A stretch of 22,884 nucleotides of DNA from Zygnema cylindricum (GCA_037447655.1 JBBHKE010001107.1:93700-116583), one strand, 5' to 3'; counted from the first letter of the stretch, positions 8,236-19,170 are shown. Made by a program: numbers and translations. Notes: generated by a model from the letters alone, not told the origin.

Positions 8236-11200
8236 CTATGCCACTGGCAGCGCCTGAATGCGCCCCATCTTGCGGCCCATGGTGGCGGTTTTGCCGATAA
8301 TGTTTTGTCCTCTAGTGGCGGTGAGCTCGAGCGCTTCCTGAACCGTCGCGTCGCGGGAGGCGGCGCCCGTGAATCGACTGAATCGGCAGTCCGAGCCAAG
8401 CAGTCCCGAGGACCGATAGTCAGCCATAGAGCCGTCGATGAAGCCCTCGGCATTGTCTCCGGGAACCACAAGCGCGTGGAAGAGCTCGCTGAACTCCAGC
8501 TTCTGATGGGATCTGTGAGTCACAAGTTTGAAAAACTTAGTGTCTTGGTTAAGAGTTGCCGAGCAGATTTTGCATTCTGATCTACAAACTAGAGATAAAT
8601 TTGAGTGGATAAAACGAAAAATTTCAACAGCGATCAAATTTCAAATCGATACAGAACTCCATTGTTGTTATATTAAAAAACAAAGAAAACCAAACTCATT
8701 ATTTCTTTTTAATGTCTTCACCCTTTCCGAATCCTATTTCGATTTTTATTTTTTATTTCGAATTCATCCAAAATTTTATCAATTTGCAGAATTTCGTACG
8801 GAATTCAGCCTGCAATTTCGTAAGGAATTTTGTCGGCAATTTTGTGCGGAATGTTTTGGGGAATTTCGTGTGGAGTTTTCAGCGAAATTTCGTGCGCGAT
8901 TTCTCACGATATTTCGTGCAAAATTTCGTATGAGATCTATTTTTTTTTTTTTTTTTAGAAGAATAAAAAATAGATATATCGTTTTTAAATATTTTTTTTC
9001 TTTTGTATCATTTTTACAAAAAGTTAAAGAGAGTTCTTGGAAAAGGAGAGAACAAATATATTTTTTAAGATATTCAAATTTAGTTTGAAGAACCAATGTT
9101 AAAAATTGCTGATTCTTAACATTGTTCCGAAAGGAAATGAAATGACCATACCGACAGCAATTTCAGTCTTCGAAAGCAACACTTACAATCTGTCCGTGTG
9201 ATCGCGTCGGAATGTCTGGCCCAAAATCCCATGGGCTTCGTTCGACAGACTGGCCACAGGCAAGTCAAAATCGATGTGCACCAACCCATCTGTCTTTGTT
9301 CGCAAAAGCTCAATTTCCGGTCGCAAGTTGATTCGCATTTTCAAAACGCCTTCAATTTCCAACTCGTAAACATCGATCAAATCGTCCGCGCTTTGCACTT
9401 TAGCTGCCAGCCATGTCACCTTGATTTTCCCGCCTGCATGTTCATAAGAATCGCCTTCCTGAGAGAGCTTCAATTCTTGGCCGTCGATTTCCATGCGGGC
9501 CATGTAGCCGTTGTCGTACTGCCACCTGGCACCGCTACGGGCAGCAAATGTGACTGTGTGGCGGTCCCAGAGGATGCCCATCTGGCGGATCCATGTGAGC
9601 GCCTTGTGGGGGTTGTCGCCCCACTGGTCGAAACGGCCGCCATAGAACACGTTGATATGGAGATGGGAGTCGCTGATGAGGCAGTAACTGTTGTCCGGCT
9701 CACCTGGATAAGCAAGTCGGTTGTCTATTAGTGCATTAGAAGCAGGTCACGAGCTAGGGAAATCAAACTTTTTGGTGATGAAATAAAAATTAGCATACAC
9801 GATAAAAAGCATTAAAAGAAAAGACATTGAGGGAATTTTGAATAGCGATTCCCAACAAACACGATGAAGGCTTGGGACGGTGACGTTATGCCTGTATATA
9901 TCATATGTTGGGTCTTCACTTTCAACTTTAGTAATTTCAAATCAGTAAATTCATAACAAGACATTTTGGGTGTCTATAACAAGGCAGTTTTCCACTAAGC
10001 ACACCTGAGAAGTCAAAGCGGGATCCATCGGCTCCTGTATAGTGTGGATCTCCGGTGACTCCAGGAATAGTGACTGAGATTGGGGGAGTGGACACAGAAA
10101 TCGGAGGGGTAGAAACGGAGATAGGAGGAGTAGATACGGAAATAGGAGGAGTCGACACGGAAGTCGGAGGAGTAGAAATAGAAACGGGAGGTGTGCCCAC
10201 AGATGTTGGCGGGGTGGAGACCGTCGGACAGCTGAGGTCTTTGACCAAGGGGGCAGTGCAAATCTCGCCGCTGATGCTGATGTCAGCGGAAGTGGTTCCA
10301 AGGTTCACAAGACTTAAGGCGCTTGTTTCTCCATTTCCCTGAAAATAACAAATGGGGAAAATCCGATTTCCAATGTCACAACAGTGATATGGTCATCCAT
10401 AGATAAGGTGTCACTCCTCAATCCTAGCAATCTTATAGGACATCGGAAGAAACATGTGAAGGTAATAAAGACGCTGCAAAGTCGTGTCATACAGGTAGCG
10501 ACATCTGAAAATTTCCACATCTACACCATTGTGCAACATTGGGAGCTAGTCTTCAATCGTTTTCCGTTTTTGCCTTGAACAGAGGGCGGTTTGGATATCG
10601 ATTGATAATATTGTCGTGAATTCACAACCTTTAGAATTAACAATGCGTTTCCTCTCCTTAAAAATTTGACATTTAAAAAAAAAACATATGTCAAAAGTAT
10701 AGCATGCACAACCGATCCCGCATTGTCTTTCCTCTCTCAACATAACAAAGACATCGGAAAACTTCTTATTGTCAAAACATGTAAAGGTCTGGATAGTCTT
10801 TTGCGTCATTTCTACTCCTTTTACTTTGTAACTTTGGCCTACATAACATGAAATAATGACAGTTTTCAAATGTACAAGAGATTGAAAACAACCTTGGTGT
10901 CTTTCGCTGCTTCTTGGTCAACATTAAAGCAACATTGGAAACTTTTACAGACGACAGCTGGTTGAATTTTACCAAATAATACTAATTTCGGAACATTCTC
11001 AACATTCTCGGGTAAGACTCAAACCTGCACTCCAGCCGCAAGACACAGGCCGTTGTTGAGGGTTTGAATCGGGCAGTCCGAGGAGTCCACCAGGAGACTG
11101 CAGCTTGTGAGCGAGGCACCTGCCAGCGCGCCGTTGGTCGGCACTCCACCGATGTAGAGAGCCGCAAGGAAGGCGGCATTTGCAGCCGCACTCAGCCCGA

Positions 11201-14152
11201 TCTGGTGACACAGGGGAGTTGTAAGATTCCGAAAGGGTCACTATTAGACAGTGTTTCACCTAGGCTATGTGATTTATCCTTGTTAGAAAATTGATGTTGT
11301 TGAAATTTCAAAATCCTTCCGAACATACATTAATACACATTCCATAATTTAGCCATTGCCCCACCCATCAGAAAAAAAAAAAACCGCAAGCATTGTCTTT
11401 GTGCCATTCATGGTTATGGATTTCGCGGCTGGTGAAGAAAATGAAAGTCATCAATTTATATAAAGAAAGGAAAAAAACAGCATACATGCGTAAGAATCCA
11501 AAATAACTTACCGAAAAGCTTCCATCCGAGGTTGTGGTGCCCGTGGCTGCGACATACGTAGGTCCGGTGACATTGTGAGTGATGGTGCAATTCACACTCA
11601 CCTGGAAACATAAGAAAATATAACGGTTAAGTGATATTGTGGAATATCTAGAGTGGTTACCAAAAAAAAGCAGGGTTTGAATTTCAAAACAAACGAAATA
11701 TGTTCCCTCCCTACTCATCATCCATTGTCTCCTACCAAAAAGTATGAAAGGAATTTTATCCACAATTAATCCACAAAGGATGTCAATTTATTCGTCCAGG
11801 TCTCATCCACACTAATTCTTGTTCCCCACCCACCTGCACCCCAGAAAGCGGCGTGTCCTGCGTGGCGGAGTTCTCGCCGTCCAAACATTTATCGCAAACC
11901 GCATGGCCGAGAATCGAGGAGAGCGTCACCGACACGGGAGGGACGGAAACGGAAACTGGAGGAGTAGAGACGGAAATTGGAGGGGTAGAAACGGAGATAG
12001 GAGGAGTAGATACGGAAATAGGAGGAGTGGACACGGATATTGGAGGTGTTGAAACGGAAATTGGAGGAGTAGAAATAGAGACGGGAGGAGTGCCCACAGA
12101 GGTTGGCGGGGTGGAGACCGTCGGACAGCTGAGGTCTTTGACCAAGGGGGCAGTGCAAATCTCGCCGCTGATGCTGATGTCAGCGGAAGTGGTTCCAAGG
12201 TTCACAAGGCTTAAGGCACTTGTTTCCCCATTTCCCTGAAATCACAAAGCGAAAAAACCCGCTTCTCAGCGTCACAACATCGATATGGCCATCCATAGAA
12301 AGTGTTAGTCCTCAATCCTTGCAATCATAGAGCACATTGGAAGAAACATGTGAAGGTAATAAAAGCACTGGAAAGTCAGGTCATGTACACGTCCTTTTTA
12401 AAACTGATGTACATCTTTTAACCTTTTAATTTCCTCTGTTGAATCTGGTAGCGAAATCTGAAAAATTTCCATGACAATTGACCATATGTGGACAAATGTG
12501 CAAGATTGGGAGCTAATTTCCAACAATTTTCCGTTTTGCCTTCAACGTAGGACAACGTTGCAAAAAATTTATGGATTAAATTGTCTTAAGTCAACAGCAT
12601 TTAGAACCGTAAACGCGTTTCCTTTCCTTGTAGGTAACATGGAATGGCAATTTGACATTCTTAGACGTAATTTTTCAAACAATTTTCTCAGAAGTATAGC
12701 ATATACAGCAATTCCCGGATTGTCTTTTTCAACATCACAAAGACATCGGGAAGCTTGTGAAAGTCAACTTTGTCAAGAAATATACAAATCTGGATAGTAC
12801 TTTGCGTAATTTCTACTCCTTGCACCTTTGGTATGTAGGACATCAAATGATGACTGCTTTTCAAATGTACATAATTGAAGACAGCCTTGACGTTTTTAAC
12901 TGTACCTTTCTCGACATTAAAGCAACATTGGAAACTTTTACAAACGGCAACTGGTTGATTCTTATCAAATAATACTGATTTCGGAACATTCTCAACATTA
13001 TGGGGTAAGATTCGAACCTGCACTCCGGCCGCAAGACACAGGCCGTTGTCGAGGGTTTGAATCGGGCAGTCCGAGGAGTCCACCAGGAGACTGCAGCTTG
13101 TGAGCGCGGCACCTGCCAGCGCGCCGTTGGTCGGCACTCCACCGATGTAGAGAGCCGCAAGGAAGGCGGCATTGGCAGCCGCACTCAGCCCGATCTGGTG
13201 ACACAGGGGAATTGTAAGATTCAGAAAGGGTAACTGTTAGAGAGTGTTTCCCTTAGGCTATGTGATTTATCCTTGTTGGAAAATTGATGTTGTTGAAATT
13301 TCACAATCCTTCCGAACATACATTAATAAACATTCCATAATTTAGCCATTGCCCCACCCATCAGAAAATAAACCGCAACCATTGTTTTTGGGCTCTTTCA
13401 TGGTTGTGGCTTTCGCGGCTGGTAAACAAAGCGAAAGTCATCAATCCATATAAAAAAAGGAATAAAACGCATGCATAAGAATCCAAAAAATCTTACCGAA
13501 AAGCTTCCATCCGAGGCTGTGGTGCCCGTGGCTGCGACATACGTAGGTCCGGTGACACTGTTAGTGATGGTGCAGTTCACACTCACCTGGAAACATAAGT
13601 AAAAGTAAATGCAACAGTTACGTGAGATTGTGGAATATCTACAGTGGTTACCCAAAAAAAGCATGGTTTGAATTTCAAAACAAACAAAAAGATGTTCCCT
13701 CTCTACTCATCATCCACTATCTCCTACCAAAATGTATGAAAGGAATTTAATCCACAATTAATCCACAAAGGTTGTCTATAAATTAGTTCAGCTCTCATCC
13801 ACACTAGTTCCTGTTCCCCACCCACCTGCACCCCGGAAAGCGGCGTGTCCTGCGTGGCGGAGTTCTCGCCGTCCAAACATTTATCGCAAACCGCATGGCC
13901 GAGAATCGAGGAGAGCGTCGCCGAAACGGGAGGGACGGAAACGGAAACTGGAGGAGTAGAGACGGAAACCGGAGGGACAGACACACTCACTGGAGGAGTG
14001 GAAACAGAAATCGGAGGGACAGAAACTCCTACTGGAGGGGTGCCCACACTAATAGGAGGAGTGCCCACAGTAATCTGAGCCAGTGCAGAGGGCAGAATCG
14101 ATTGGAGGAGAAGGACGCAGAGGGACGCCAAAACCAGCCGGGGAGGCGCCAT
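8236..14152 (-). CDS. Secreted proline-rich protein with two Ole e 1-like modules and a C-terminal root-cap domain
   Basis: Nine exons read on the minus strand: 14152-13826, 13586-13497, 13194-13018, 12235-11834, 11601-11512, 11201-11025, 10338-10005, 9703-9187 and 8512-8236. All junctions are GT-AG and phase closes exactly, giving 796 residues. Residues 1-25 are a signal peptide ending SALA. Proline-rich heptads of the (S/T)-(T/V)PP(I/V)SV type follow at about 28-79, 239-302 and 461-512. The pollen Ole e 1-like modules (about 83-236 and 307-459) contain HAVCDKC, VNCTI, GTTTSDGSFS and eight Cys each. GDPHYTGADG at 517-526 opens a root-cap/LEA-like domain (SYCLISDSHLHINVFYGG, then ADYRSSGLLGSDCRFSRF near the C-terminus). 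An extracellular, cell-wall role is inferred from the signal and Pro-rich repeats; no enzyme motif is seen. The ATG at 14152 was preferred over an in-frame one at 14254 because the signal peptide starts there. Confidence 0.85.
8778..8935. repeat. Decayed short tandem repeat in the last intron of the root-cap-type gene
   Basis: About ten imperfect units of the form GGAATTTCGTGC lie in intron 8 (8513-9186), next to a T-run. The repeats leave both strands open, which explains ORFs rich in NFVRNFV on one strand and FRAKFR on the other. Confidence 0.75.
10055..10250 (-). repeat. 21-bp coding minisatellite, array 3 (exon 7)
   Basis: Seven units encode TPP(I/V/T)SV(S/G) heptads. Related arrays lie at about 11935-12120 (nine units, exon 4) and 13920-14075 (seven units, exon 1). 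Unit numbers and the T/V alternation differ between arrays, as expected of slippage or unequal exchange. The opposite strand is also open and reads IGGVETE-type repeats; I treat this as a by-product. Confidence 0.9.
11935..12120 (-). repeat. 21-bp coding minisatellite, array 2 (exon 4)
   Basis: Nine heptad units, five of them identical TPPISVS, then a variant TPPVSVS and VPPVSVT before the second Ole e 1-like module. The most homogenised of the three arrays. Confidence 0.9.
13920..14075 (-). repeat. 21-bp coding minisatellite, array 1 (exon 1)
   Basis: Seven units directly after the signal peptide. They alternate TPP and VPP starts and include GTPPVGV-type variants, so this array is less uniform than arrays 2 and 3. 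Confidence 0.88.
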
Positions 14153-14280
14153 GGAAGGGAAGGAGAGGGACAGGGAGAAGACTATGAGAAGATGAGTGAA
14201 ACTGTGGACTAGAGGGAGGGAAATGCGACAGTGGGGAGTGGCGAGAGAGTGCACTGTCCATCAATGGGCATCGCTTTGGC

Positions 14281-14287
14281 CTATATG
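14281..14287 (-). promoter_or_regulatory. Possible TATA box of the root-cap-type gene
   Basis: ACATATAGG on the minus strand, about 130 bases before the ATG and identical in copy A (near 135-141). Weak motif, chosen on position. Confidence 0.3.
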
Positions 14288-14529
14288 TTTGTCGCAGGTA
14301 TGAGCGACAAATCCCAAAGGATGTACGGATGGCCGTTCGTCCGTACACCGCACGCACCTGAAGTCATAAACATTTTGCTTGGGAGCGGATTGGGCAGTTT
14401 GCACTTTGCACCTCACGAATATTCGAATACATTATCCATACGTACCTTTTGGCTTGGCATTACTGCTCAGCTTCCGACAGCCAGACGTCTTGTACGGAGA
14501 ATATGCATCGAACGTCAGAACAGAGAGAG

Positions 14530-14762
14530 TACGGCTAAAGTTTGAATTTTGAATCCAAATTACGTCACCTCCTACATGGATCAAACTGCCAGAGACATCG
14601 GGCCATATCGAATCCAGAGGAACCAAGCCGAATTGAATCGAACAGTATAAAATGATCCGACGCGAACCGAACCGGAAAACTTAATTATGTCAGCCATGTA
14701 GAAGTACGCCAAACAGACTTTTTATTTAAGAAACCATAACTAGGTCCGACACGTTGCCGGTT
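14530..14762. repeat. Dispersed repeat, copy 2 (see 4185-4420)
   Basis: Shares tacggctaaagttt, ccaaat.acgtca, ctcct.catgga, agaggaacc.agccgaa and gccaaaca.actttt in order with 4185-4420. It interrupts the alignment of promoter copies A and B, so it either inserted in copy B or was replaced in copy A. No target duplication could be defined. Confidence 0.7.
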
Positions 14763-15284
14763 GTTCGCACATAGCGCAGCAAGGCCAGCTAGGCCGATGC
14801 GACAAAGCAGAAACGATTGCGTCAATCCGTCTTGTCGGCTTGTCGGCCGTTTAAGCGGAAAGCCGGAAAGTCTTCAGCGCGAGTGTACTTTAGTGTGCTC
14901 GCTTAACCGGTCGCAATCCGACGGCCGCAAAACTGAACAGCCCTGCGCTGTCCTTGGAGGGAGCAATGTACGGAACAGGTGCGTACTTTTAATTTTGTGT
15001 CTGGTGCGCGTCATAGGTTTACGACTTCACACCCGAAAACAAGAAACGTTAGGGTACGTCCCCATGTATTAAAGTACATACTTTTCCCTGTCCTTTTGCC
15101 CTAAAATTCAGGGAACTTTGAAAAAAACTTTAGCCGTACGAGAAATTCATTTTTACCAAAGTAAAGTGAACGTCAATTCATACTTTGGATGTACGACGTA
15201 TTTGTCGTTATGAGAACGCATTTTGGCGTTTTCCCCTTTTCGACCCCCGGGCAAGAGAATCCAGCCCAAAAAAAAACTTCATCC

Positions 15285-15309
15285 AAAATCACCTCGAGGA
15301 GGTGATTTT
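15285..15309. other. Perfect hairpin, 11-bp stem and 3-nt loop
   Basis: AAAATCACCTC, GAG, then the exact complement. It lies between the inverted repeats of the element above. No T-tract or gene end is associated, so a terminator role is not supported. Confidence 0.7.
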
Positions 15310-15820
15310 AGTTCAAGTACCGCCCAAACAGCGAATGAAAAGGGTACCACGCACGCGCCACACGATTTGTAAAATTTTTGGACGAGGGAGAGTCCTCGCT
15401 ATTTTTCTCCGTACACGTCACGCGCTATGTATGGAAAAAAAATTGTAGGGGTCTCGGACTTCCACTTGCATTCATGGGGTCCTTTGCATAATTTTTCGCC
15501 GTCGTCGCCTCTCCTCTCTCCCTCTCACACTATCGCTTGTATCCCACACTTTTTAGAATGAGACACGACAATATTGGTATAAAATGAAAGATCTTCAAAA
15601 AATATATTTTTTGATTTTTTTTAGGTTTTTATTTAATGGCAAATCGAGTGTGAAAAGTAAAAAAAACATAATCGGGAAACCATGGCGGAAAGTTCTTGAA
15701 TTCGTGACGTCGACGTTGTCACAAGTGAGCGTGACGTCACAACGTCACCAAACCCTAAACATTTGCAATTTCACAAAAATCTAACGTCTACAACTGTCGC
15801 AGTTTTTTTTGGCATCACAA

Positions 15821-16595
15821 AGGGTGCGTCTCTATGTACTTCAAACTTAGAGATTTTTTTTTGTTTTTTAGCGCAGATCCGGCGGACCCGGATTTCGGGT
15901 GTCCCTATGTGTACCAAACGAAATTGTCACTTAGGGTGTGACGATTGTATACGTCGACAATGCCCGTGACGGCTGTCAACGTCTACAATCTGTGATGACC
16001 CAAGTCATTTTTCGTAACTGCTTGTGACGTCGCGTGATTTTTCGTGACATTGTAGACCTATCGCCCTCCAGACTGTGCCGTTTCACGGTTAAAGAGGATG
16101 CGTTTTGACTTTGCGTCTATTGTCGGCTCGACGTGAAATGGCATCGGCACCTTCAGACCCCTGCAAAAAAAAAAACGTACCGGATGGAAACGGACAAAAC
16201 AAAACAAACTGTGTACTTCTCTTTGTCGTATTAAACAAAAACGGACAAAACATAGCGAATCATGTACACTTCCACGTCGCTTGAAATCGTTTGAATTTTT
16301 TGAACAAAACATTACACGTGCGAATACGTGTTCCTATTTGTTTATAAAAAATCCCTAATTTTTAAACACATCGGCCCTGTATTTTAAAAATAAGGTTGAA
16401 GATGACGTTTTTTGTCGTCGAAGTGGGTCGAAGAACATAAGACGACAAGATGTAGTACATTTTAAATTCGATGATGACGCAAAATGTACTTTTTTTTTCT
16501 ATTTTATTGTACGGTTGAAACTTACGCGGTACGGCCCTAAGTTTTACAAGAAAACGACAGAAAAAACCCTTACTAAAGCACACAGAGACGCACCC
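15821..16595. mobile_element. Possible nested 0.78-kb inverted-repeat element, ends AGGGTGCGTCTCT
   Basis: AGGGTGCGTCTCT at 15821 faces its exact complement ending at 16595. The next about 10 inward bases are also similar (atgtactt against gtgtgctt). The end sequence resembles the outer pair at 15051/16778, suggesting a nested or internally duplicated family. No target duplication was found. Confidence 0.5.
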
Positions 16596-16800
16596 TAATC
16601 ATCGAAAGTTTCGTAGTCGCCTTCAATCGTCACAAGTTGTACATACGTCTACAACCGTCACATGTCAAAGTTCCGATTTAATTTTCGCACATTGGGACGC
16701 TCTTCAAAGTTGTACGGCGAATCTTCACTACAGTCCAAAATACTTTATCAAAGTACCGATTACATGGGGACGTACCCTTATATATTGTGAATCCCAATAG

Positions 16801-16939
16801 TACCAGTAAAGTACTACACGAACATTTCGTGAATAGTACGCTCACTGTATATTTGGTTAAACATACTGTAAAATACATCATACGCTCCCTAATAAATACA
16901 TCATAGATAAATGGGTTGCCGATGGTTTTCGACATTAAG
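16801..16939. repeat. Dispersed repeat, copy 2 (see 1114-1250)
   Basis: Same orientation and nearly the same length as 1114-1250. 16940-17055 has no recognised feature. Confidence 0.75.
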
Positions 16940-17055
16940 GGTGGCCTTCCATCAGTATATAAAGTGAGGTTGTTTACTGAGGGCCGTACCGTTTTATAGA
17001 GGATCGTACATTTTTTCATTTTTTTGTACCCGAATTTCTAACCTATCATTACCCG

Positions 17056-17463
17056 ACGCCCGCGTCTGATCCGGAACGGATTCAGGTGCCGAATTTCGAA
17101 GTCCGGTCGGATTGGGGCGAGTGATTCACAAAAAAAAAAAAAAAAAAATCGGGTACGGCCGGGTAATAAAAAAACGAAAAAAATTGAAGGTTTTGTACTG
17201 CCCATACTATCCAAACATTATTGTACTTTGTACTCTTGGTATCGTGGAAGGTATATGGGAGATGTACCCACTAACTTTGTACTTATTAGGGTACGAGCGG
17301 GTAGGGGTAGTCGCGAGGTTAACTTTTTTCGTAAACGCGTGCTGGGTAACGGGCAACAATTTAGGAGCATGACATAACCCGGTCGGGTATCAGGTGTTCA
17401 GATTTTTAAAAATAAAATATCGTCGGTTTCGGGTATCTAAAATTTTGACTTTTGCGAACTCTG
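17056..17463. mobile_element. Short hAT derivative, left part fused to right part
   Basis: 17056-17120 resembles 17530-17595, and 17228-17463 matches the hAT right terminus at 2308-2555. The end at 17463 reads TTTGCGAACTCTG, one base off the complement of the left end at 17473. It looks like an internally deleted relative of the larger element to its right. Its own left terminus is not clear. Confidence 0.55.
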
Positions 17464-17690
17464 TCCAGAGAGCAGAGGTCGCAAACGGTCAACCGAAATC
17501 GTGACCGACCGTTAACCGACCGCCCACGCTGGATCCGGAACGGATTCGGTTGCCAAATTTTGGGGGTCGGGCGGTTACGGTCGGTTGATTCAACAGGAAA
17601 AAAAAAACGGTCGGTTACGATCGGTCAACCAAAAAACCAAAAAAAATGAATTTTTTTTACTGTCCCTAATATAAGTACCACAGTACACCA

Positions 17691-18129
17691 CAATGCACAG
17701 CGAAAAGCTCCAAGAATCTTCCCGTAGCAACAGCAGGCGCACACAGCAGTAACAGACAAGGTTGCGCTTTATTACTCAAGAGAGGATTACAAGATTCAGC
17801 GCTCGCTGCGAAGGTCTACTCAAAGAGTTTGTCTCGTACTACGTCTGTCTCACTATTTAAACTAACTAACTGCTAGTCAATCCAATACTGTACAAATGTA
17901 CACGTGGACCTTCGCGGTCAACCGAGTTCTATCCAAGGTATCCTTCTAGAACTATACGGTTAATTCTACATTCTGCGGCGTTGCTATACTGCCACGCTGC
18001 GCTGCGCTATTCTACTAAGTTGCTATGCTGCTATGTTGCGCTGATCTAGAATCGCAGCAACGCTACTCTGCAACCACAAATATAGCAACCGGGTTTCTAG
18101 CCACTAAGTACCCAACCTTGTAACCCTAT
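17691..18129 (-). mobile_element. Candidate solo-LTR-like insert
   Basis: It interrupts sequence that is continuous at about 17180-17240 (tactgcccatac...caaacattattgtacttt) and is flanked by the 7-mer TACACCA (17684-17690 and 18130-18136). On the minus strand it has a TTTAAATAG box and then an AATAAAGC polyadenylation-type signal in the order seen in LTRs. No TG...CA ends coincide with a 5-bp duplication, so the LTR identity is tentative. The inner part has GCTATNCTG-type short repeats. Confidence 0.35.
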
Positions 18130-18143
18130 TACACCAACATTCT

Positions 18144-18280
18144 TGTACTTTGTACTCTTTGGTATCGTGTAAGTACATGACATCATGATTAGCGTCGCAA
18201 TCTGACACGGTACTGTAGTAACGCTATTCATTTCGCAAATCATATGGAACGCGACAAAGCGTCGCAAATCTGACACGGTA
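18144..18280. repeat. Direct repeat flanking the transposase relic, left copy
   Basis: Starts ctttgtactctttggtatcg and includes tgacatcatgattagcgtcg and tctgacacggtactgta; the right copy is at 22522-22665. The left copy is broken by the MITE at 18281-18841 and resumes at 18844-18912 (tattcatttcgcaaatc, then ttggct.tttcatacgtc). Confidence 0.8.
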
Positions 18281-18841
18281 CACTGCCAATCGCTATTAGC
18301 TTAGTGTACGCTAATTTCGTCCCGCTATTTTTTTTTTATTCTCCAATAGCGTAACTTATTTTATTTTTTTCTGTACGCCATTTAGGGTTATGTTCCAAGT
18401 ACCTCACAAAATGAAAGTACGTTGTCGGTTAAATAGTGTGGTGTACTGTACGTATCAGACCTTACAAAATTGTACCTTTTTAAGTGAAAAAGTATATTTA
18501 ATGAGTTTTAGTAACCGCGGACGCATGAGAATATGCGCTCTCAAAAGGGGATAAAAGTGGGCTGTAAAATATCACGTTCGCACATATTCGTCCAACAACC
18601 ACGTTTCGACTGTGTGAACGTACGATTTGTGTACGATTTGTCAGATTTTGTGCAAATACCTATATATTACTGTAAGCATGTTTGCGACCGACATTTATTT
18701 TTTTCAAAGACCCAAATTATAATTATTAAACAATTAGAATGTATGTTTTTTTTCAAAATTTTCAAATTCTTAATTATCGTAAACTACGGTAGTTATTCAT
18801 ATACGCTAAAGAAAGTTCTACGCTAATAGCGATTGGCGGTG
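18281..18841. mobile_element. MITE of the CACCGC family with TA target duplication
   Basis: The left end CACTGCCAATCGCTATTAGC and the complement of the right end differ at one base in 20. TA flanks both sides (18279-18280 and 18842-18843). End design, size (561 bp), TA site and an internal AAATAGTGTGGTGTAC block agree with 521-1060, of which it is a diverged relative in inverted orientation. No transposase. Confidence 0.85.
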
Positions 18842-19170
18842 TAGTACACTATTCATTTCGCAAATCAAACGGAACGCGATAAATCGTAATTATTGGCTTT
18901 TTCATACGTCTTACATTATTGCAAAGTGCTAATTACGCATTTTATACCGTGTTTCCACAAATATATCATATTATTATGTCAATGTCATGCGGCATGTAGT
19001 AATAACTGGTTAATAAATCAGTGGAAATCAAACTATTACGTCAATTTCCCATGACAAGTCTTAAATATTGGCGTACTCACATGTGTCAAACAATAAATCG
19101 ATAAATTGAATTGCTTTATGAGTTAGAGAAACTCGACCACAATTCAAACAAAACTTAGTCATACACTAAA

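Larger units (their letters stand above)
10005..13970 (-). repeat. Intragenic tandem duplication of about 2 kb including introns
   Basis: Exon 2/3/4 (13586-11834) and exon 5/6/7 (11601-10005) are repeat copies with period 1.9-2.0 kb. Homologous exons have identical sizes (90 and 177 bases), and the 90+177-base exons differ at only about 5 of 89 encoded residues. The introns are also alike: for example, the stretch around 'cattccataatttagccatt' occurs at 11338 and 13329, and 'gtggaatatct' near 11637 and 13630. Introns 3 and 6 are 782 and 686 bases, the main length difference. Confidence 0.92.
14213..14938. repeat. Duplicated promoter-like segment, copy B (5' flank of the root-cap-type gene)
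   Basis: Matches 67-1113. It lacks the 540-bp MITE but carries an extra block (14530-14762) related to 4185-4420. It begins about 60 bases upstream of the start codon, so it should hold the promoter and 5' leader of the minus-strand gene. High conservation of 14213-14390 with copy A suggests recent duplication or constraint. Confidence 0.85.
15051..16778. mobile_element. Possible 1.7-kb inverted-repeat element, ends AGGGTACGTCCCCATGTA
   Basis: 15051-15068 and 16761-16778 are perfect 18-bp inverted repeats, and similarity continues weakly inward (GTAC at both ends). Related sequences lie inside as a second inverted pair (15821 and 16595) and at about 15893. There is no transposase and no flanking target duplication I can confirm. 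The interior repeats CGTCTACAA-like motifs (about 15785, 15979, 16646, and inverted at 16047) that could be subterminal binding sites. The superfamily is undetermined. Confidence 0.55.

Noticed and set aside
8528-9096. ORFs with NFVRNFV or FRAKFR repeats on both strands
   Set aside because: They lie inside intron 8 and come from the decayed GGAATTTCGTGC tandem repeat.
10055-12239. Plus-strand ORFs reading GGVETEIGGVDTE-type repeats
   Set aside because: They are the antisense of the 21-bp coding repeats. A 21-base repeat unit keeps a frame open on both strands, while the sense strand has signal peptide, splice sites and known domains.
9937-14100. CRISPR-like array
   Set aside because: The 21-bp units are contiguous coding repeats without unique spacers, in a eukaryotic intron-containing gene.
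14150-14254. Upstream in-frame ATG at 14254 as start of the secreted protein
   Set aside because: The extra 34 residues lie before a complete signal peptide that starts at 14152, and the upstream ATG falls in the duplicated promoter segment.
15285-15309. Transcription terminator hairpin
   Set aside because: No upstream gene and no T-tract; eukaryotic context.
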